From an uncultured Methanobrevibacter sp. (GTDB lineage Archaea; Methanobacteriota; Methanobacteria; Methanobacteriales; Methanobacteriaceae): 64,000 bases of DNA. The notes under the pieces are model-generated. The model did not search any database. It was not told the origin of the DNA and saw only the letters and a program-made list of their open reading frames with translations. Positions 36,184 through 46,097 of the stretch are shown here, piece after piece; positions within the stretch are counted from its first letter, which is position 1; each line of letters starts with the position of its first letter. The translations under genes were made by a program, and so were the position numbers. The stretch is from the NCBI RefSeq assembly GCF_946408925.1, contig NZ_CAMJUE010000002.1:1-64000 (forward strand), in the 5' to 3' direction.

Positions 36184-37094
36184 TGTTCATCTAACTCATT
36201 TTTTAATCTTCTTAATATGCCTTTTAATGTGTAAACTTCACGTCCTGTAATGAATGCTCTTGAAATTATATTGTTAAATGTTTTTTTGCCGTTTTTCTTT
36301 TTATGCTCCGGTATGTCAAGGCAATCAATTAAATCATCCATATCCTTTTTTAAGTATTTTTTTTCCAAATCGTTGCTTTCAGCTAATCCTTCAACAGCAT
36401 AGTCATGCTTGTTTTTAAACAATTCATAAAATATGATTGCCGCTGCATGGGAAATGTTCATTATAGGATAAGTCGGATCGGTTGGAATGGATACGCATAT
36501 GTCACAATCGCTAATCTCCTTATTTGTAAGGCCATCACCCTCTCTTCCAAACAATATGGCTATTTTATTTGAGACATTCATGGATTTTCCAAGTTCCTCC
36601 GGCCTAATAGGGATTCTTGATAAATTGTAACTTCCTCCTGCCATTCCGGTAGATGCAACTTTAAAATCAATTCTTTGTGATTGATAGAATTCATCTAGGG
36701 TGGCATATATTTTGGCATTTTCAACAATGTATTTTCCATGTGTGGCCTGATAATATGCTTCGTTTGTAAGTGTTGGAGGATTAATCAAAACCAAGTTTTT
36801 CAATCCGAAGTTGGCCATTGTTCTTGCAAGAAAACCGATGTTTCCCGGAGTTTCACATTCCACGAAAACAATATAAATATTCTCTTTAAAGAGACTTATT
36901 TCTTCTTCCTCCTTGTCTCTTACAAGCTTAACTCTGGCACTCCCTCTGGATTGTGGTTTTGACTTTGCTTTTTTAGTGGAAGTTGATTTTTTTTCTGATT
37001 TACTTTCCTCTTTATTTTCGGGTGAAGTCATAGTTGCGGTTTCAACTATTTTATCTTCACTAACGGCAGTATCTCCTATTTTAATCAACTCCAT
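36180..37094 (-). CDS. SpoU/TrmJ-type RNA methyltransferase
   Basis: This protein of about 304 residues has a charged, low-complexity N-terminal extension (about 1-70, KSEKKSTSTKKAKSKPQSRG) and then a SPOUT methyltransferase domain: IYIVFVECETPGNIGFLART, the LINPP strand, ILFGREGDGLTNKEI and the knot motif ISIPTDPTYPIMNISHAAAI-like CVSIPTDPTYPIMNISHA. It resembles TrmJ-type tRNA 2'-O-methyltransferases. The target nucleotide is not determinable. The start is placed at ATG 37094, just after the tfrB stop. Confidence 0.87.
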   Translation of the reverse strand: MELIKIGDTAVSEDKIVETATMTSPENKEESKSEKKSTSTKKAKSKPQSRGSARVKLVRDKEEEEISLFKENIYIVFVECETPGNIGFLARTMANFGLKNLVLINPPTLTNEAYYQATHGKYIVENAKIYATLDEFYQSQRIDFKVASTGMAGGSYNLSRIPIRPEELGKSMNVSNKIAILFGREGDGLTNKEISDCDICVSIPTDPTYPIMNISHAAAIIFYELFKNKHDYAVEGLAESNDLEKKYLKKDMDDLIDCLDIPEHKKKNGKKTFNNIISRAFITGREVYTLKGILRRLKNELDEQ

Positions 37095-37100
37095 ATTCAA

Positions 37101-38579
37101 TTATTCATAAGCTTTATCTAATAATTCAAGTAAATGTAATGTTTTAATGTCTTCACAGCCAATTGAATCTAAACCGTCTTGCAGGTTTAGCTCACAAAAC
37201 GGACAAATTGTAACAACTGCATCGGCACCAGTATCTTTAATCATTTCAGCTTTTGATTTTGACAAGTCCATTGCAATGTCAGGTTTTCCGGATTTTATTC
37301 CACCGCCTGCTCCACAGCACTGGCAAGGATATTTCATTTCTTCAAATTCAACGCCAGGAATCATTTCAATAATATCTCTAGGTTGGTCTTTGATACCCTG
37401 TCCTCTTCCCAAATGGCATGGGTCATGGTAGGTTACTTTCATATTTACTTCTTTTAATTTGGAAGTGTCTAGTTTATCCGCTAAAAATTCACTTATGTCC
37501 ATTACATTTAGATTGGAACCGAAGTCAGGATGATTGTTTTTTAAAGTAGCGCCACAACCTGAACAAATTGTAATCACAGTATCATAATCTTTAAAGATTT
37601 CTTTGTTTTTATCGACAAGTTCCTGTACAATGTCAGTTTGACCGGTTCTAAGAAGTGGAGAACCGCAGCAAACCTGGCCTTTAGGCACATCAATGTCAAT
37701 GCCATTTTCCTTAAGGATTTTCACAAGTTTATGTCCTAATTCCGGGAACTTGTAATCCACCATACAACCTGTAAAGAATGCTACTTTGGATCCGGTTTCA
37801 TTTTCAGCTTCTTCAACAAATGGGTTTTTATTGGTTTTAACAGACCTTCCGGTTTCTAAAATATTCTCTTTAAATGCCACATGCTCCGGAAGCGGTCCTG
37901 AACCGCTTGCAACTGCAACTGCTCTCATTTTTTCAATTGCATCGCCAAAAGTATTGATGTTTTTAGGACAAACTGATAAACATTTACCGCAGCTTGTACA
38001 ATTGTATAATCCATCATTTAATGCTTCTTCAAGCCTATTAAAATTATCTCTTGGGTCAGTTTCAAATTTTCTAATGTATCTCATTAGATATGGGCCTCCA
38101 AACTCTTCTGTTGCAATATTTACAACAGGACAACTTGAAAGACATGAATAACACTCAATACAGCTTCTGACCTTTTTGGTTTCTTTTGAATCCTCATTGG
38201 TTATGCTGGTATTCAATTCATTGCATTTATGACTGCATTGAAGAGATAATTCCAAATCTTTGACTTTGTCTTCAATACTTGATTTGTCAACAATTAAATC
38301 TTTTATAACGGGGAAGTTTAGAGGTTCGATTATAGCTCCGTCTTTTATTTCTTTTTGACATGCGAGAGCTCCATTTCCTTTAAATAATATTCCGCATGAA
38401 CCACATTGTCCTGCTCTACAGGAGCTTCTAAAGCTAATGTCAGCATCATACTTTTCATTAATAGCTTGTAATGCATCAAGAACTTTCATATGAGGTGTTT
38501 TTTCAATTTCATAACACTCTAAATGAGGTTCACTATCGGTTTCACTATTAAATCTTGAAACATAAACTTTAATCATCAT
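37101..38579 (-). CDS. tfrB: Thiol:fumarate reductase subunit B-like protein
   Basis: This 492-residue protein matches TfrB, the subunit that oxidizes CoM-SH plus CoB-SH to heterodisulfide while TfrA reduces fumarate. The N-terminal [2Fe-2S] region is SSCRAGQCGSCG with a later ACQ. Two [4Fe-4S] motifs follow (CIECYSCLSSCPV and CTSCGKCLSVCPK). Two CCG domains complete the HdrB-like part (CCGSPLLRTG and CQCCGAGGGIKSGKP). It probably supplies succinate for an incomplete reductive citrate cycle. No tfrA is adjacent. AAAGGGG stands before the ATG pair. Confidence 0.92.
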   Translation of the reverse strand: MMIKVYVSRFNSETDSEPHLECYEIEKTPHMKVLDALQAINEKYDADISFRSSCRAGQCGSCGILFKGNGALACQKEIKDGAIIEPLNFPVIKDLIVDKSSIEDKVKDLELSLQCSHKCNELNTSITNEDSKETKKVRSCIECYSCLSSCPVVNIATEEFGGPYLMRYIRKFETDPRDNFNRLEEALNDGLYNCTSCGKCLSVCPKNINTFGDAIEKMRAVAVASGSGPLPEHVAFKENILETGRSVKTNKNPFVEEAENETGSKVAFFTGCMVDYKFPELGHKLVKILKENGIDIDVPKGQVCCGSPLLRTGQTDIVQELVDKNKEIFKDYDTVITICSGCGATLKNNHPDFGSNLNVMDISEFLADKLDTSKLKEVNMKVTYHDPCHLGRGQGIKDQPRDIIEMIPGVEFEEMKYPCQCCGAGGGIKSGKPDIAMDLSKSKAEMIKDTGADAVVTICPFCELNLQDGLDSIGCEDIKTLHLLELLDKAYE

Positions 38580-38734
38580 CTTTTTTCCCCTTTAAATAAA
38601 AAATTTATCAATATATAATATATTATTTATTATATAAAAGATATTTGTTGATTTTTTTTGAGTGTAAAAAATTAATTTTAAATATTTTTATTGTCATAAT
38701 TAATATTGTATAATTAAATTTTGAGGAAAATATA

Positions 38735-40627
38735 ATGAATTTAAAAGAATTAGTCACAGGAGTATCTGGTGAAAAACAATTTTTACTAGGAAATGAGGCT
38801 GCTGTTAGAGGAGTTATAGAAGCAGGTGTTTCTATTGCGGCCACATACCCAGGAACTCCTTCATCAGAAATTGGAAATATTTTGTCAGTATTGGCTAAAG
38901 AAGCTAATATTTATTTTGAATTTTCAACCAATGAAAAAGTTGCTATGGAGGTGGCGGCCACTGCTGCAGCTTCCGGATTAAGATCATTTACATTTATGAA
39001 GCATGTAGGATTAAATGCGGCGGCAGATTCATTCATGACCACTGCATATTCCGGCGTCAATGGTGGAATGGTTATATTGTCAGCTGATGACCCGTCACTT
39101 TTCTCATCTCAAAATGAACAGGATACTCGTAATTATGCTAAACTAGCAAACATGCCTATTTTAGAACCATCAAATTGTCAAGAAGTAAAGGATATGGTTA
39201 AATATGCATTTGATTTGTCTGAACAATTTAAAATACCGGTAATTGTCAGAACAACAACCCGTGTATCCCACATGAGAGGTGTAGTGGAATTTGGTGATGT
39301 GGCAGACAATTCATCAAATAATGATAATCACTGGAAGAGATGTCACTTTAATAAGGATCCCTCCAAATATGTTCCGGTTCCTGCATTTGCCGGAGATATG
39401 CATGTTAGGTTATGGGACAAAATACATAAAATCGAAAAGGTTTCCAATGAAAGTGAATTCAATAGGGTAATTGAATTATCAAATGATAAAAAATATGGAA
39501 TTATTACTTCAAGCAGTGCTTATAATTATGCGCATGACGTTTGCAAATTCAATAATCTTGATATAAATGTTTTAAAATTAGGATTTTCATATCCTTTCCC
39601 ACATGAAAAAGTCGTTGAATTTTTAAAGGATTTGGATGAGGTATTCATTGTTGAAGAAGTTGACCCGATTATTGAAAGGGATACATTGGCAGTGATTGGA
39701 GCTGAAAAGCTTGATGTAACAGTCCATGGTAAGCTGGATGAAACATTTCCAATTTATCATGAATTCAACTCAGATATTGTGGCAGACGGATTGAATAAGA
39801 TATTAAACTTCAAGCAAGACAGTGAAATTAAATTTTCATCCGGTTTGGAAAAACTTCAGGATGATATTCCATCACGTGCACCTGTTTTATGTGCTGGATG
39901 TCCTCACAGGGCAATGTATTATGGTGTCAACAAAGCAATTGAGGAATTGGGATTAAAGCCGTCTGATGTAGTATTTGCTTCAGATATCGGATGTTATACT
40001 TTGGGAATCAACCCTCCGTATAATGCCGCCGATTACTTATTGTCAATGGGTTCAAGTGTAGGTGACGGTTGCGGATTTTCAGTTTCAACCGACCAGAAAG
40101 TGGTAAGCTTCATTGGAGATTCCACATTCTTCCACAGTGGTGTTTCACCGCTAATCAATGCTGTTCACAATAAACATAATTTTGTTCTAACAGTTCTTGA
40201 CAATAGGATTACTGCAATGACCGGAGGTCAGCCAAACCCAGGAATTCCAGTTGATGGAATGGGGGATGAGGCTCCCGAAGTTTCAATTCGTAAATTGGCT
40301 CTTGCATGCGGATGTGATTATGTGCGTGTAATCAATCCATTTAATTTGGATCAGGTTGTTAAAACTTACACTGAAGCATTTGAAAGAAATGACACTGCGG
40401 TAATTATATCAAAAGCTCCATGCACATTAATTAAAGGTTTGACTAAAAAACCTCCTGTGCAATTTGTGGATAAAAACTGTAATAATTGTGATAAATGTGT
40501 AAGTGAACTGGCTTGTCCTGCCATTTCAAAAATCAATGGAAAAATCACAATTGATGAATCACAATGTGACGGATGTAATGTATGTATACAGGTCTGTAAA
40601 TATGGTGCTTTAGAGGCAGGTAGGTGA
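38735..40627 (+). CDS. iorA: Indolepyruvate:ferredoxin oxidoreductase, alpha subunit
   Basis: This 630-residue subunit decarboxylates aryl 2-oxo acids to aryl-acetyl-CoA or, in methanogens, works in the synthesis direction from aryl acids. It contains the pyrimidine-binding N-terminal domain (AATYPGTPSSEIGN), the TPP site (GDSTFFHSGVSPLINAVHN with DNRITAMTGGQPNPG) and two C-terminal [4Fe-4S] motifs (CNNCDKCVSELAC and CDGCNVCIQVCK). GAGGAAAATATA precedes the ATG. iorB starts 4 bases after the stop. Confidence 0.95.
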   Translation: MNLKELVTGVSGEKQFLLGNEAAVRGVIEAGVSIAATYPGTPSSEIGNILSVLAKEANIYFEFSTNEKVAMEVAATAAASGLRSFTFMKHVGLNAAADSFMTTAYSGVNGGMVILSADDPSLFSSQNEQDTRNYAKLANMPILEPSNCQEVKDMVKYAFDLSEQFKIPVIVRTTTRVSHMRGVVEFGDVADNSSNNDNHWKRCHFNKDPSKYVPVPAFAGDMHVRLWDKIHKIEKVSNESEFNRVIELSNDKKYGIITSSSAYNYAHDVCKFNNLDINVLKLGFSYPFPHEKVVEFLKDLDEVFIVEEVDPIIERDTLAVIGAEKLDVTVHGKLDETFPIYHEFNSDIVADGLNKILNFKQDSEIKFSSGLEKLQDDIPSRAPVLCAGCPHRAMYYGVNKAIEELGLKPSDVVFASDIGCYTLGINPPYNAADYLLSMGSSVGDGCGFSVSTDQKVVSFIGDSTFFHSGVSPLINAVHNKHNFVLTVLDNRITAMTGGQPNPGIPVDGMGDEAPEVSIRKLALACGCDYVRVINPFNLDQVVKTYTEAFERNDTAVIISKAPCTLIKGLTKKPPVQFVDKNCNNCDKCVSELACPAISKINGKITIDESQCDGCNVCIQVCKYGALEAGR

Positions 40628-40631
40628 TAAT

Positions 40632-41216
40632 ATGGATAATCATTATTGTATTTATATTTGTGGTGTAGGAGGTCAAGGGATTATTAAGACTTCCACAATC
40701 ATTGGTGAAGCTGCAATGAATCAGGGTTTGGATGTTGTGATGAGTGAAATACATGGAATGTCTCAAAGGGGAGGATCAGTTTCAACAGAACTGAAAATTG
40801 GCGGATATAATTCATCAATTATACCGAATCAAGCAGCAGACATGTTGCTTTCTTTTGAACCTATTGAAACAATAAGGGGACTTGATAAGGTCAATTCTGA
40901 AACAAAGATTGTTTACAATACTCATCCTATAATTCCATCTTCAACAAACAAGCCTTATCCTAGTGTTGACAGCATAACTAAAACCTTAAGGGAAAACTTC
41001 AAACATGTTCTTCCTATTGATGGAGCCCAATTGGCAATCGATGCTGGAAGTGTTTTGTCATTAAATATGGTTCTTTTAGGTGCAGTTACAGCTGATGATA
41101 AATTCCCTCTTACAAAAGAATCTGTGATTGAGGCAATGAAAAATAATTTAAAACCTAAATTCCATGAAATGAATTTAAAAGCTATTGAAAGTGGATACAA
41201 ATCAATTAAAGGTTAA
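40632..41216 (+). CDS. iorB: Indolepyruvate:ferredoxin oxidoreductase, beta subunit
   Basis: This 194-residue protein is the gamma-like domain partner of IorA. The N-terminal YICGVGGQGIIKTSTIIGEAA and EIHGMSQRGGSVSTELKIG are diagnostic. The ribosome site GGTGATAAT overlaps the end of iorA. Together the two subunits couple aryl-pyruvate/aryl-acetyl-CoA interconversion to ferredoxin. The nearby phenylacetate-CoA ligase would supply the CoA ester for biosynthetic use. Confidence 0.95.
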   Translation: MDNHYCIYICGVGGQGIIKTSTIIGEAAMNQGLDVVMSEIHGMSQRGGSVSTELKIGGYNSSIIPNQAADMLLSFEPIETIRGLDKVNSETKIVYNTHPIIPSSTNKPYPSVDSITKTLRENFKHVLPIDGAQLAIDAGSVLSLNMVLLGAVTADDKFPLTKESVIEAMKNNLKPKFHEMNLKAIESGYKSIKG

Positions 41217-41271
41217 ATTTTAAATAGTATTTAAACAAATAATTATAAATAAATATAACAGTTGTGGTATT

Positions 41272-41550
41272 ATGGCGTATAAAATTGACAATGCTATTGT
41301 AAAAAAAGATAGAACTGGTAGAGTAACACTAATTGATCCAGATAATGTTTTTAAAGATGAAGATGCCTTTATTGCAATTAAAAGTGATGATTTAATTACT
41401 ATTCAACTTTTAATTAATGGTATTTTAAAAAATGATTTTCAAAATTGGAGGGAACTTGGAAAGATTCCTGAAAATGAACCATTAAAAAGCCTATTTGTGC
41501 GTTTAGGTTATTCTAAAGAAGATATATCTAACCTTCTAAAGGAATTTTAG
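41272..41550 (+). CDS. Conserved-looking 92-aa protein, unknown
   Basis: This small soluble protein has a start AYKIDNAIVKKDRTGRVTLI and a C-terminal helix pair (LFVRLGYSKEDISNLLKEF). It has no signal peptide, membrane helix or cysteine. I recognise no family. It follows iorB by 55 bases with its own AT-rich leader (agttgtggtattATG), so it may have its own promoter. A strong hairpin ends the transcript. Balanced composition and a proper terminator support a real gene. Confidence 0.65.
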   Translation: MAYKIDNAIVKKDRTGRVTLIDPDNVFKDEDAFIAIKSDDLITIQLLINGILKNDFQNWRELGKIPENEPLKSLFVRLGYSKEDISNLLKEF

Positions 41551-41588
41551 ATATTTTTTTCTTAAATCTTTTTTTAAAAAAATAGTTG

Positions 41589-41612
41589 TAGAAAAGAGGT
41601 TAATCTTTTCTA
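41589..41612. terminator. Bidirectional hairpin after 92-aa gene
   Basis: TAGAAAAGA-GGTTAA-TCTTTTCTA is a perfect 9-bp stem between convergent genes. It overlaps the stop of the ACT-domain gene at 41610, with T-rich tracts on both sides. Confidence 0.7.
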
Positions 41613-42041
41613 TAAATCTTTAATGTCTTCGTTATCTAATATTTTAATATTGCTTTCTTTTAAAGCATCAATAGCTTTTTCCATATTTTCTAATCTCATA
41701 ACAACAATAGCTTTATCTGTTTTGCTACTTGCAAACGCATATAAATATTCTAAATTAATGTCTTTATCATCGAAAACTGCTAATGTTGAATTTAATCCGT
41801 TAGGTTCATCTGGAACTGCTAATATGATAACTTCATTTTCTTTTACAATAAATCCATTGTTTTCAAGTGTTTCAATTGCTTTGGCATTATCTGAAACAAT
41901 TAATCTTAAAATCCCATATTTTGTGGTATCTGCAATGGATAATGCACGAATGTTAATGTCTTGTTTTGCTAATGTGTCAATAGCTTTTTTGATTCTTCCT
42001 TCTTTGTTTTCTACAAAAATTGAAATTTGTTTGACTGCCAT
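41610..42041 (-). CDS. Tandem ACT-domain regulatory protein
   Basis: This 143-residue protein consists of two ACT domains: VKQISIFVENKEGRIKKAIDTL... (1-70) and a second from about 72 (LAVPDEPNGLNSTLAVFDDK). ACT domains bind amino acids and other small ligands. It lies 12 bases downstream of the phenylacetate-CoA ligase gene in the same direction, a pairing common in archaea, so it probably senses an aromatic amino acid or aryl acid for that enzyme. AAAGGTGAG stands before the ATG. Confidence 0.9.
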   Translation of the reverse strand: MAVKQISIFVENKEGRIKKAIDTLAKQDINIRALSIADTTKYGILRLIVSDNAKAIETLENNGFIVKENEVIILAVPDEPNGLNSTLAVFDDKDINLEYLYAFASSKTDKAIVVMRLENMEKAIDALKESNIKILDNEDIKDL

Positions 42042-42053
42042 TTTCTCACCTTT

Positions 42054-43352
42054 TTATAAATTCCTTTCATCAATTACACGAACAGCTTTACCTTCACTTC
42101 TTGGAAGTGATTCAGGTTCAACAATAGTCACATCCATTCTGATTCCAGTTTCTGATCTGATGGATGCTTGGATTTGTTTTTCAACTCTTTCCATTTCTTT
42201 CATTTCATCTGAGAATAACTCTTTAGATGCTTCCACTTTAACTTCCACTTCATCTAAAATGTCCGGTCTGGTTACATGAATCATGTAGTTTGGACTTGCA
42301 CCAGCAACTTTAAGTAATGCCTTTTCAATTTGGGATGGGAAAACCATAACTCCCTTAATTTTAAGCATGTCGTCGCTTCTGCCTGTGATTCTTGTCATCC
42401 TTACGGTTGTTCTTCCACATTCACATTTTTCACCGATGAGTGAAGTCAAATCTTTTGTTCTGAATCTTAAAATGGGCATTCCTGTTTTGGTTAGGGATGT
42501 TAAAACAAGTTCTCCTTTTTCACCATAATCCAAGGTTGCACCGGTTTCTGAATTGATAATTTCTGGATAAAAGTGGTCATCTTGAATATGCATTCCGTTT
42601 TGGCAGTTACATTCCTGGGCAACGCCCGGACCCATTACTTCTGTTAAACCATAAATATTGTGGGTCTTGATTCCAAGGGATGTTTCAATTCTTTTTCTCA
42701 TTTCATCTGTCCACATTTCTGCCCCATGGATTCCTGCTTTTAGATTAATGTCTTCAAGTGCGATTCCAGCTTTTTCTCTTGATTCACCTAGATACATCGC
42801 ATAGGAAGGAGTACATGTTAATATCTCACTTTGGAAATCCACCATTGTGTCCAGTTGTCTTCGGGTGTTTCCTGCTGAAATTGGAATTGTTATTGCACCC
42901 ATTTTATTTCCACCGTGATGTATACCGAATCCTCCTGTAAATAATCCGTATCCATAAGCATTTTGAATGATGTAATCCTGTTCGGCATCTGCCATTTTAA
43001 GTCCACGTGCAATACATTCTCCCCAAATGTCCAAATCATTTTGTGTGTATGCGGTTACTGTCGGTTTTCCGGTGGTACCTGATGAAGCATGAACTTCTAC
43101 AATTTCTTCACGAGGAACTGCAAGGAGTCCTAGGGGATATGCTTCTCTTAAGTCGCTTTTTGTTGTAAATGGAATTTTTTCAATGTCTTTTAATGTTTTG
43201 ATGTCTTCTGGTTTCAATCCGATTTTATCGAATCGTTTTTTATAAAACTCAACATTTTCATATGCAAGTTTTACGGTCTTTTGTAGTCTTTCTAGTTGTA
43301 TTTTTTCTTTTTCTTCTTTATTCATACATTCTGCTTCTTCATTCCAAAACAT
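42054..43352 (-). CDS. paaK: Phenylacetate-CoA ligase (aryl-acid CoA ligase)
   Basis: This 432-residue AMP-forming enzyme activates phenylacetate or another aryl acid to its CoA ester. Marks are the N-terminal [20 protein letters not shown], the AMP-binding loop [16 protein letters not shown] (about residue 90), [14 protein letters not shown] and [30 protein letters not shown] stands directly before ATG 43352. In archaea PaaK beside an ACT protein and IorAB is taken as the route that recycles aryl acids into aromatic amino acids. That route is inferred here from context. Confidence 0.9.
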   Translation of the reverse strand: MFWNEEAECMNKEEKEKIQLERLQKTVKLAYENVEFYKKRFDKIGLKPEDIKTLKDIEKIPFTTKSDLREAYPLGLLAVPREEIVEVHASSGTTGKPTVTAYTQNDLDIWGECIARGLKMADAEQDYIIQNAYGYGLFTGGFGIHHGGNKMGAITIPISAGNTRRQLDTMVDFQSEILTCTPSYAMYLGESREKAGIALEDINLKAGIHGAEMWTDEMRKRIETSLGIKTHNIYGLTEVMGPGVAQECNCQNGMHIQDDHFYPEIINSETGATLDYGEKGELVLTSLTKTGMPILRFRTKDLTSLIGEKCECGRTTVRMTRITGRSDDMLKIKGVMVFPSQIEKALLKVAGASPNYMIHVTRPDILDEVEVKVEASKELFSDEMKEMERVEKQIQASIRSETGIRMDVTIVEPESLPRSEGKAVRVIDERNL

Positions 43353-43573
43353 GGTATCCCTATTTTTATAAATTTTTTTTCAGTATTTTAAATTATTGAC
43401 TTTGATTAATATTAAACTTTGGCATGTTGTTTAATTTTTGAAAAGAATATTTTTACACGGAGGAGTAAATATTGATTTATTCTCGTAAAATTACGAATAG
43501 AGTTCAATATTTACTTTATATCATATATAACCTTTTTATAGTTCTTAATTCATACATTAATTTGGTGATTAAA

Positions 43574-44371
43574 TTGAAAAATCAATTTGAACTGGGTAAA
43601 ATCGAATTTCGAGAGGAAAATTATGAAAAGGCTTTAAGCCATTTTGAAAGTGTTGATGGTGACGATGATGATTATGAAATCTCTTTATTTTATAGGATTC
43701 CATGTTTGATTCATTTAAAACGTTATGCTGAGGCATTGTCATTCATAAATCCTTTAATTGAAAAAAATCCTAATGAATTTATATTGTGGTACGATAAGGC
43801 AAGGTGTCATGCGCTCCTGAAGGAAGATAAAAAAGCATATTCTGCAATGGAACAGCTTGAAAGGGTTGTTGATACAAACAATAAGAATGATCTGCTATGT
43901 ATTGCCAAATTGTATAACTTCCTGCATGATGATTTAAAAGTTGTTGAATATACAGACAAGGCTCTGGCAATCGATGAAAATTATCGTGATGCACTGTATG
44001 AAAAATCATTTGCGGCATTTAGTTTGGATGATGATGAAATGATTGAGGATGTTTCAAAGAAACTTTATGATCTTTCGGATAAATCCCTTTTAAGTTCCAC
44101 TCCCATGTTTTTGATGAAACTGTTCAATAAGAATTATAGGGGAGCTCTTGATTTGTTGGACAATGTTGTTGATGATGAGGCAGGTAAGGAACATATTGAC
44201 ATGCTCAAGGCTGTGGTTTATGAGCATCTTACTGAGGATTTAAGTGCACAATTGATGTTGAGTCAAAAAATGGAATTGGACATTGATGACGCTTTAAAAA
44301 TCATGTTTGATTTTAAGGATACTGGCAGGGACCATGGTGAAATCAATGGAGTAACTTATTTTATACTTTAA
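43574..44371 (+). CDS. TPR repeat protein
   Basis: This protein of about 265 residues consists of helical tetratricopeptide-like repeats (FELGKIEFREENYEKALSHF, CLIHLKRYAEALSFINPLIE, ALAIDENYRDALYEKSFAAF). The track begins at TTG 43472, but GGTGATTAAA lies just before TTG 43574, and the 34 extra residues are an AT-rich hydrophobic artefact. TPRs mediate protein contacts; the partner is unknown. It is divergent from paaK and is followed by a hairpin that overlaps its stop. Confidence 0.75.
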   Translation: MKNQFELGKIEFREENYEKALSHFESVDGDDDDYEISLFYRIPCLIHLKRYAEALSFINPLIEKNPNEFILWYDKARCHALLKEDKKAYSAMEQLERVVDTNNKNDLLCIAKLYNFLHDDLKVVEYTDKALAIDENYRDALYEKSFAAFSLDDDEMIEDVSKKLYDLSDKSLLSSTPMFLMKLFNKNYRGALDLLDNVVDDEAGKEHIDMLKAVVYEHLTEDLSAQLMLSQKMELDIDDALKIMFDFKDTGRDHGEINGVTYFIL

Positions 44372-44417
44372 TGTACAATTATGTACATTAATGTATATTA
44401 TAGCAATCTTTAAATAA
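44368..44417 (+). promoter_or_regulatory. Inverted/direct ATGTACA repeats and TATA before symporter
   Basis: TTAATGTACA-ATTA-TGTACATTAA (44368-44391) is a perfect 10-bp inverted repeat followed by a degenerate third copy, ATGTATATTA. CTTTAAATAA at 44408-44417 is a TATA box for the symporter. The repeat may be a terminator for the TPR gene, an operator for the symporter, or both. Confidence 0.5.
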
Positions 44418-44483
44418 TTACTTAATTATATAATATAATGTGATATTAATTCAAAATTAATATTTTTTTAGAGGTAATTATTT

Positions 44484-46097
44484 ATGGACGTTATGATTTT
44501 AGCAATAATATTTATAGTGTACATATTTGCCCTAGTATTCGTAGGATACTACGCATACAAAAAAACCAATTCCTCTGAAGACTTTATGATTGCGGGAAAA
44601 GACACACACCCATTCATCATGGCAATGAGTTATGGTGCAACATTCATCTCAACGGCGGCAATCGTAGGTTTCGGTGGAGTCGCAGGACAATATGGTATGA
44701 GTGTTTTATGGCTCGCATTCTTAAATATTATAATCGGAGTATTTATCGCATTTGTATTTTTAGGAAAAAGAACTCGCCGTATGGGGCATGCATTGAATTC
44801 ATTGACTTTTCCTGAATTTTTAGGAAAAAGATTTGACTCCAAATTCATCCATTATGCATCAGGATTAATCATCTTCTGTGCAATGCCTTTATACGCCGCA
44901 GTGGTATTGATCGGTGCTGCAAGATTTTTAGAATCATCTTTGCTGATTGACTTCAGCATCGCACTTTTAATATTGTCAATTATCATCACATTCTATGTGC
45001 TCTTTGGAGGAATACGTGGAGTAATGTATACTGACGCACTTCAGGGAACAATAATGGTAATCGCAATGGTATTTTTATTGGTATTCGTTTATTGGATTCT
45101 TGGAGGAGTCAATACCGCAAATACTGCATTAACAAATATGGTCAATCTATATCCGGCAGAGTCAATAGCCACAGGTGGTACGGGATGGACGGCATTTCCG
45201 GAATTTGGAACACCATTTTGGTGGTCACTCGTATCCTCAACACTGATTGGGGTAGGTATTGGAGTACTGGCACAACCTTCATTGATTGTTAGATTCATGA
45301 CAGTCAAATCCGATAAGGAACTGAACAGATCCGTTTTAATCGGAGGAATATTCATTGCAATCATGCCTACAACAGCATATATCGTAGGGTCACTGTCAAA
45401 CGTATACTTCTTTGACAAATTAGGTAAAATCGCAGTTGATGTGGTTGGGGGAAACATCGACAAAATCATTCCGACATTCATCACAATGGCGCTTCCTGAA
45501 TGGTTTGTATACATTTTCCTACTGTCCCTGATTGCAGCTGCAATGTCAACAATATCCTCACAGCTTCACACACAGGGAACAGCATTCGGTGTGGACATCT
45601 ACGGTACAATAAGGGAAAAATCCAAACAAAAGCTCGATCAGGTAAGCATTTCAAGAGTGGGAATTTTAATAGCAATCCTCCTGGCACTGGTCATGGCATT
45701 CTCATTGCCCGGAAGTGTGGTTGCACTTGGAACAAGTCTGTTCTTTGAAATATGTGCTGCCGCATTCCTGCCGGTATTTTTAGGAGCACTCTACTGGAAA
45801 GGAATCACAAGGCCTGGAGCAATTGCAGGAATATTGTCCGGAACATTCGTCAGTCTGTTCTGGTTGATATTTGTATTCAAAAAGACTGCAGTGGGTCTTG
45901 GATTATGTAAATTCCTATTGGGTATGGAAACAATCCTTCCGGCTGCACCATGGCCTTTCATTGACGTTATGTTGATAGCAGTGCCTGTGTCTGCAATAAT
46001 TACAATTGTTGTAAGTTTACTTACCAAACCTCCTGCACAAGAGGTAATTGATAAGGCATTTTCAAATATCGACAAAAAGGGAAGTGATGCACAATGA
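44484..46097 (+). CDS. Sodium:solute symporter (SSS family)
   Basis: This 537-residue, roughly 13-helix carrier belongs to the sodium:solute symporter family. Marks are YAYKKTNSSEDFMIAGKDTHPFIMAMSYGATFIS near the N-terminus, GGIRGVMYTDALQGTIM (about residue 174) and the long SLIAAAMSTISSQLHTQGTAF sodium-site region (about residue 345). It probably imports an organic acid, amino acid or vitamin by sodium symport; the substrate is unknown. Codon choice is noticeably richer in C and G than neighbouring genes. A 37-residue accessory gene overlaps its stop. Confidence 0.92.
   Translation: MDVMILAIIFIVYIFALVFVGYYAYKKTNSSEDFMIAGKDTHPFIMAMSYGATFISTAAIVGFGGVAGQYGMSVLWLAFLNIIIGVFIAFVFLGKRTRRMGHALNSLTFPEFLGKRFDSKFIHYASGLIIFCAMPLYAAVVLIGAARFLESSLLIDFSIALLILSIIITFYVLFGGIRGVMYTDALQGTIMVIAMVFLLVFVYWILGGVNTANTALTNMVNLYPAESIATGGTGWTAFPEFGTPFWWSLVSSTLIGVGIGVLAQPSLIVRFMTVKSDKELNRSVLIGGIFIAIMPTTAYIVGSLSNVYFFDKLGKIAVDVVGGNIDKIIPTFITMALPEWFVYIFLLSLIAAAMSTISSQLHTQGTAFGVDIYGTIREKSKQKLDQVSISRVGILIAILLALVMAFSLPGSVVALGTSLFFEICAAAFLPVFLGALYWKGITRPGAIAGILSGTFVSLFWLIFVFKKTAVGLGLCKFLLGMETILPAAPWPFIDVMLIAVPVSAIITIVVSLLTKPPAQEVIDKAFSNIDKKGSDAQ

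Noticed and set aside
43472-43573. N-terminal hydrophobic extension of the TPR protein (possible signal peptide)
   Set aside because: GGTGATTAAA before TTG 43574 and the AT-rich composition of the extension argue that it is untranslated leader.
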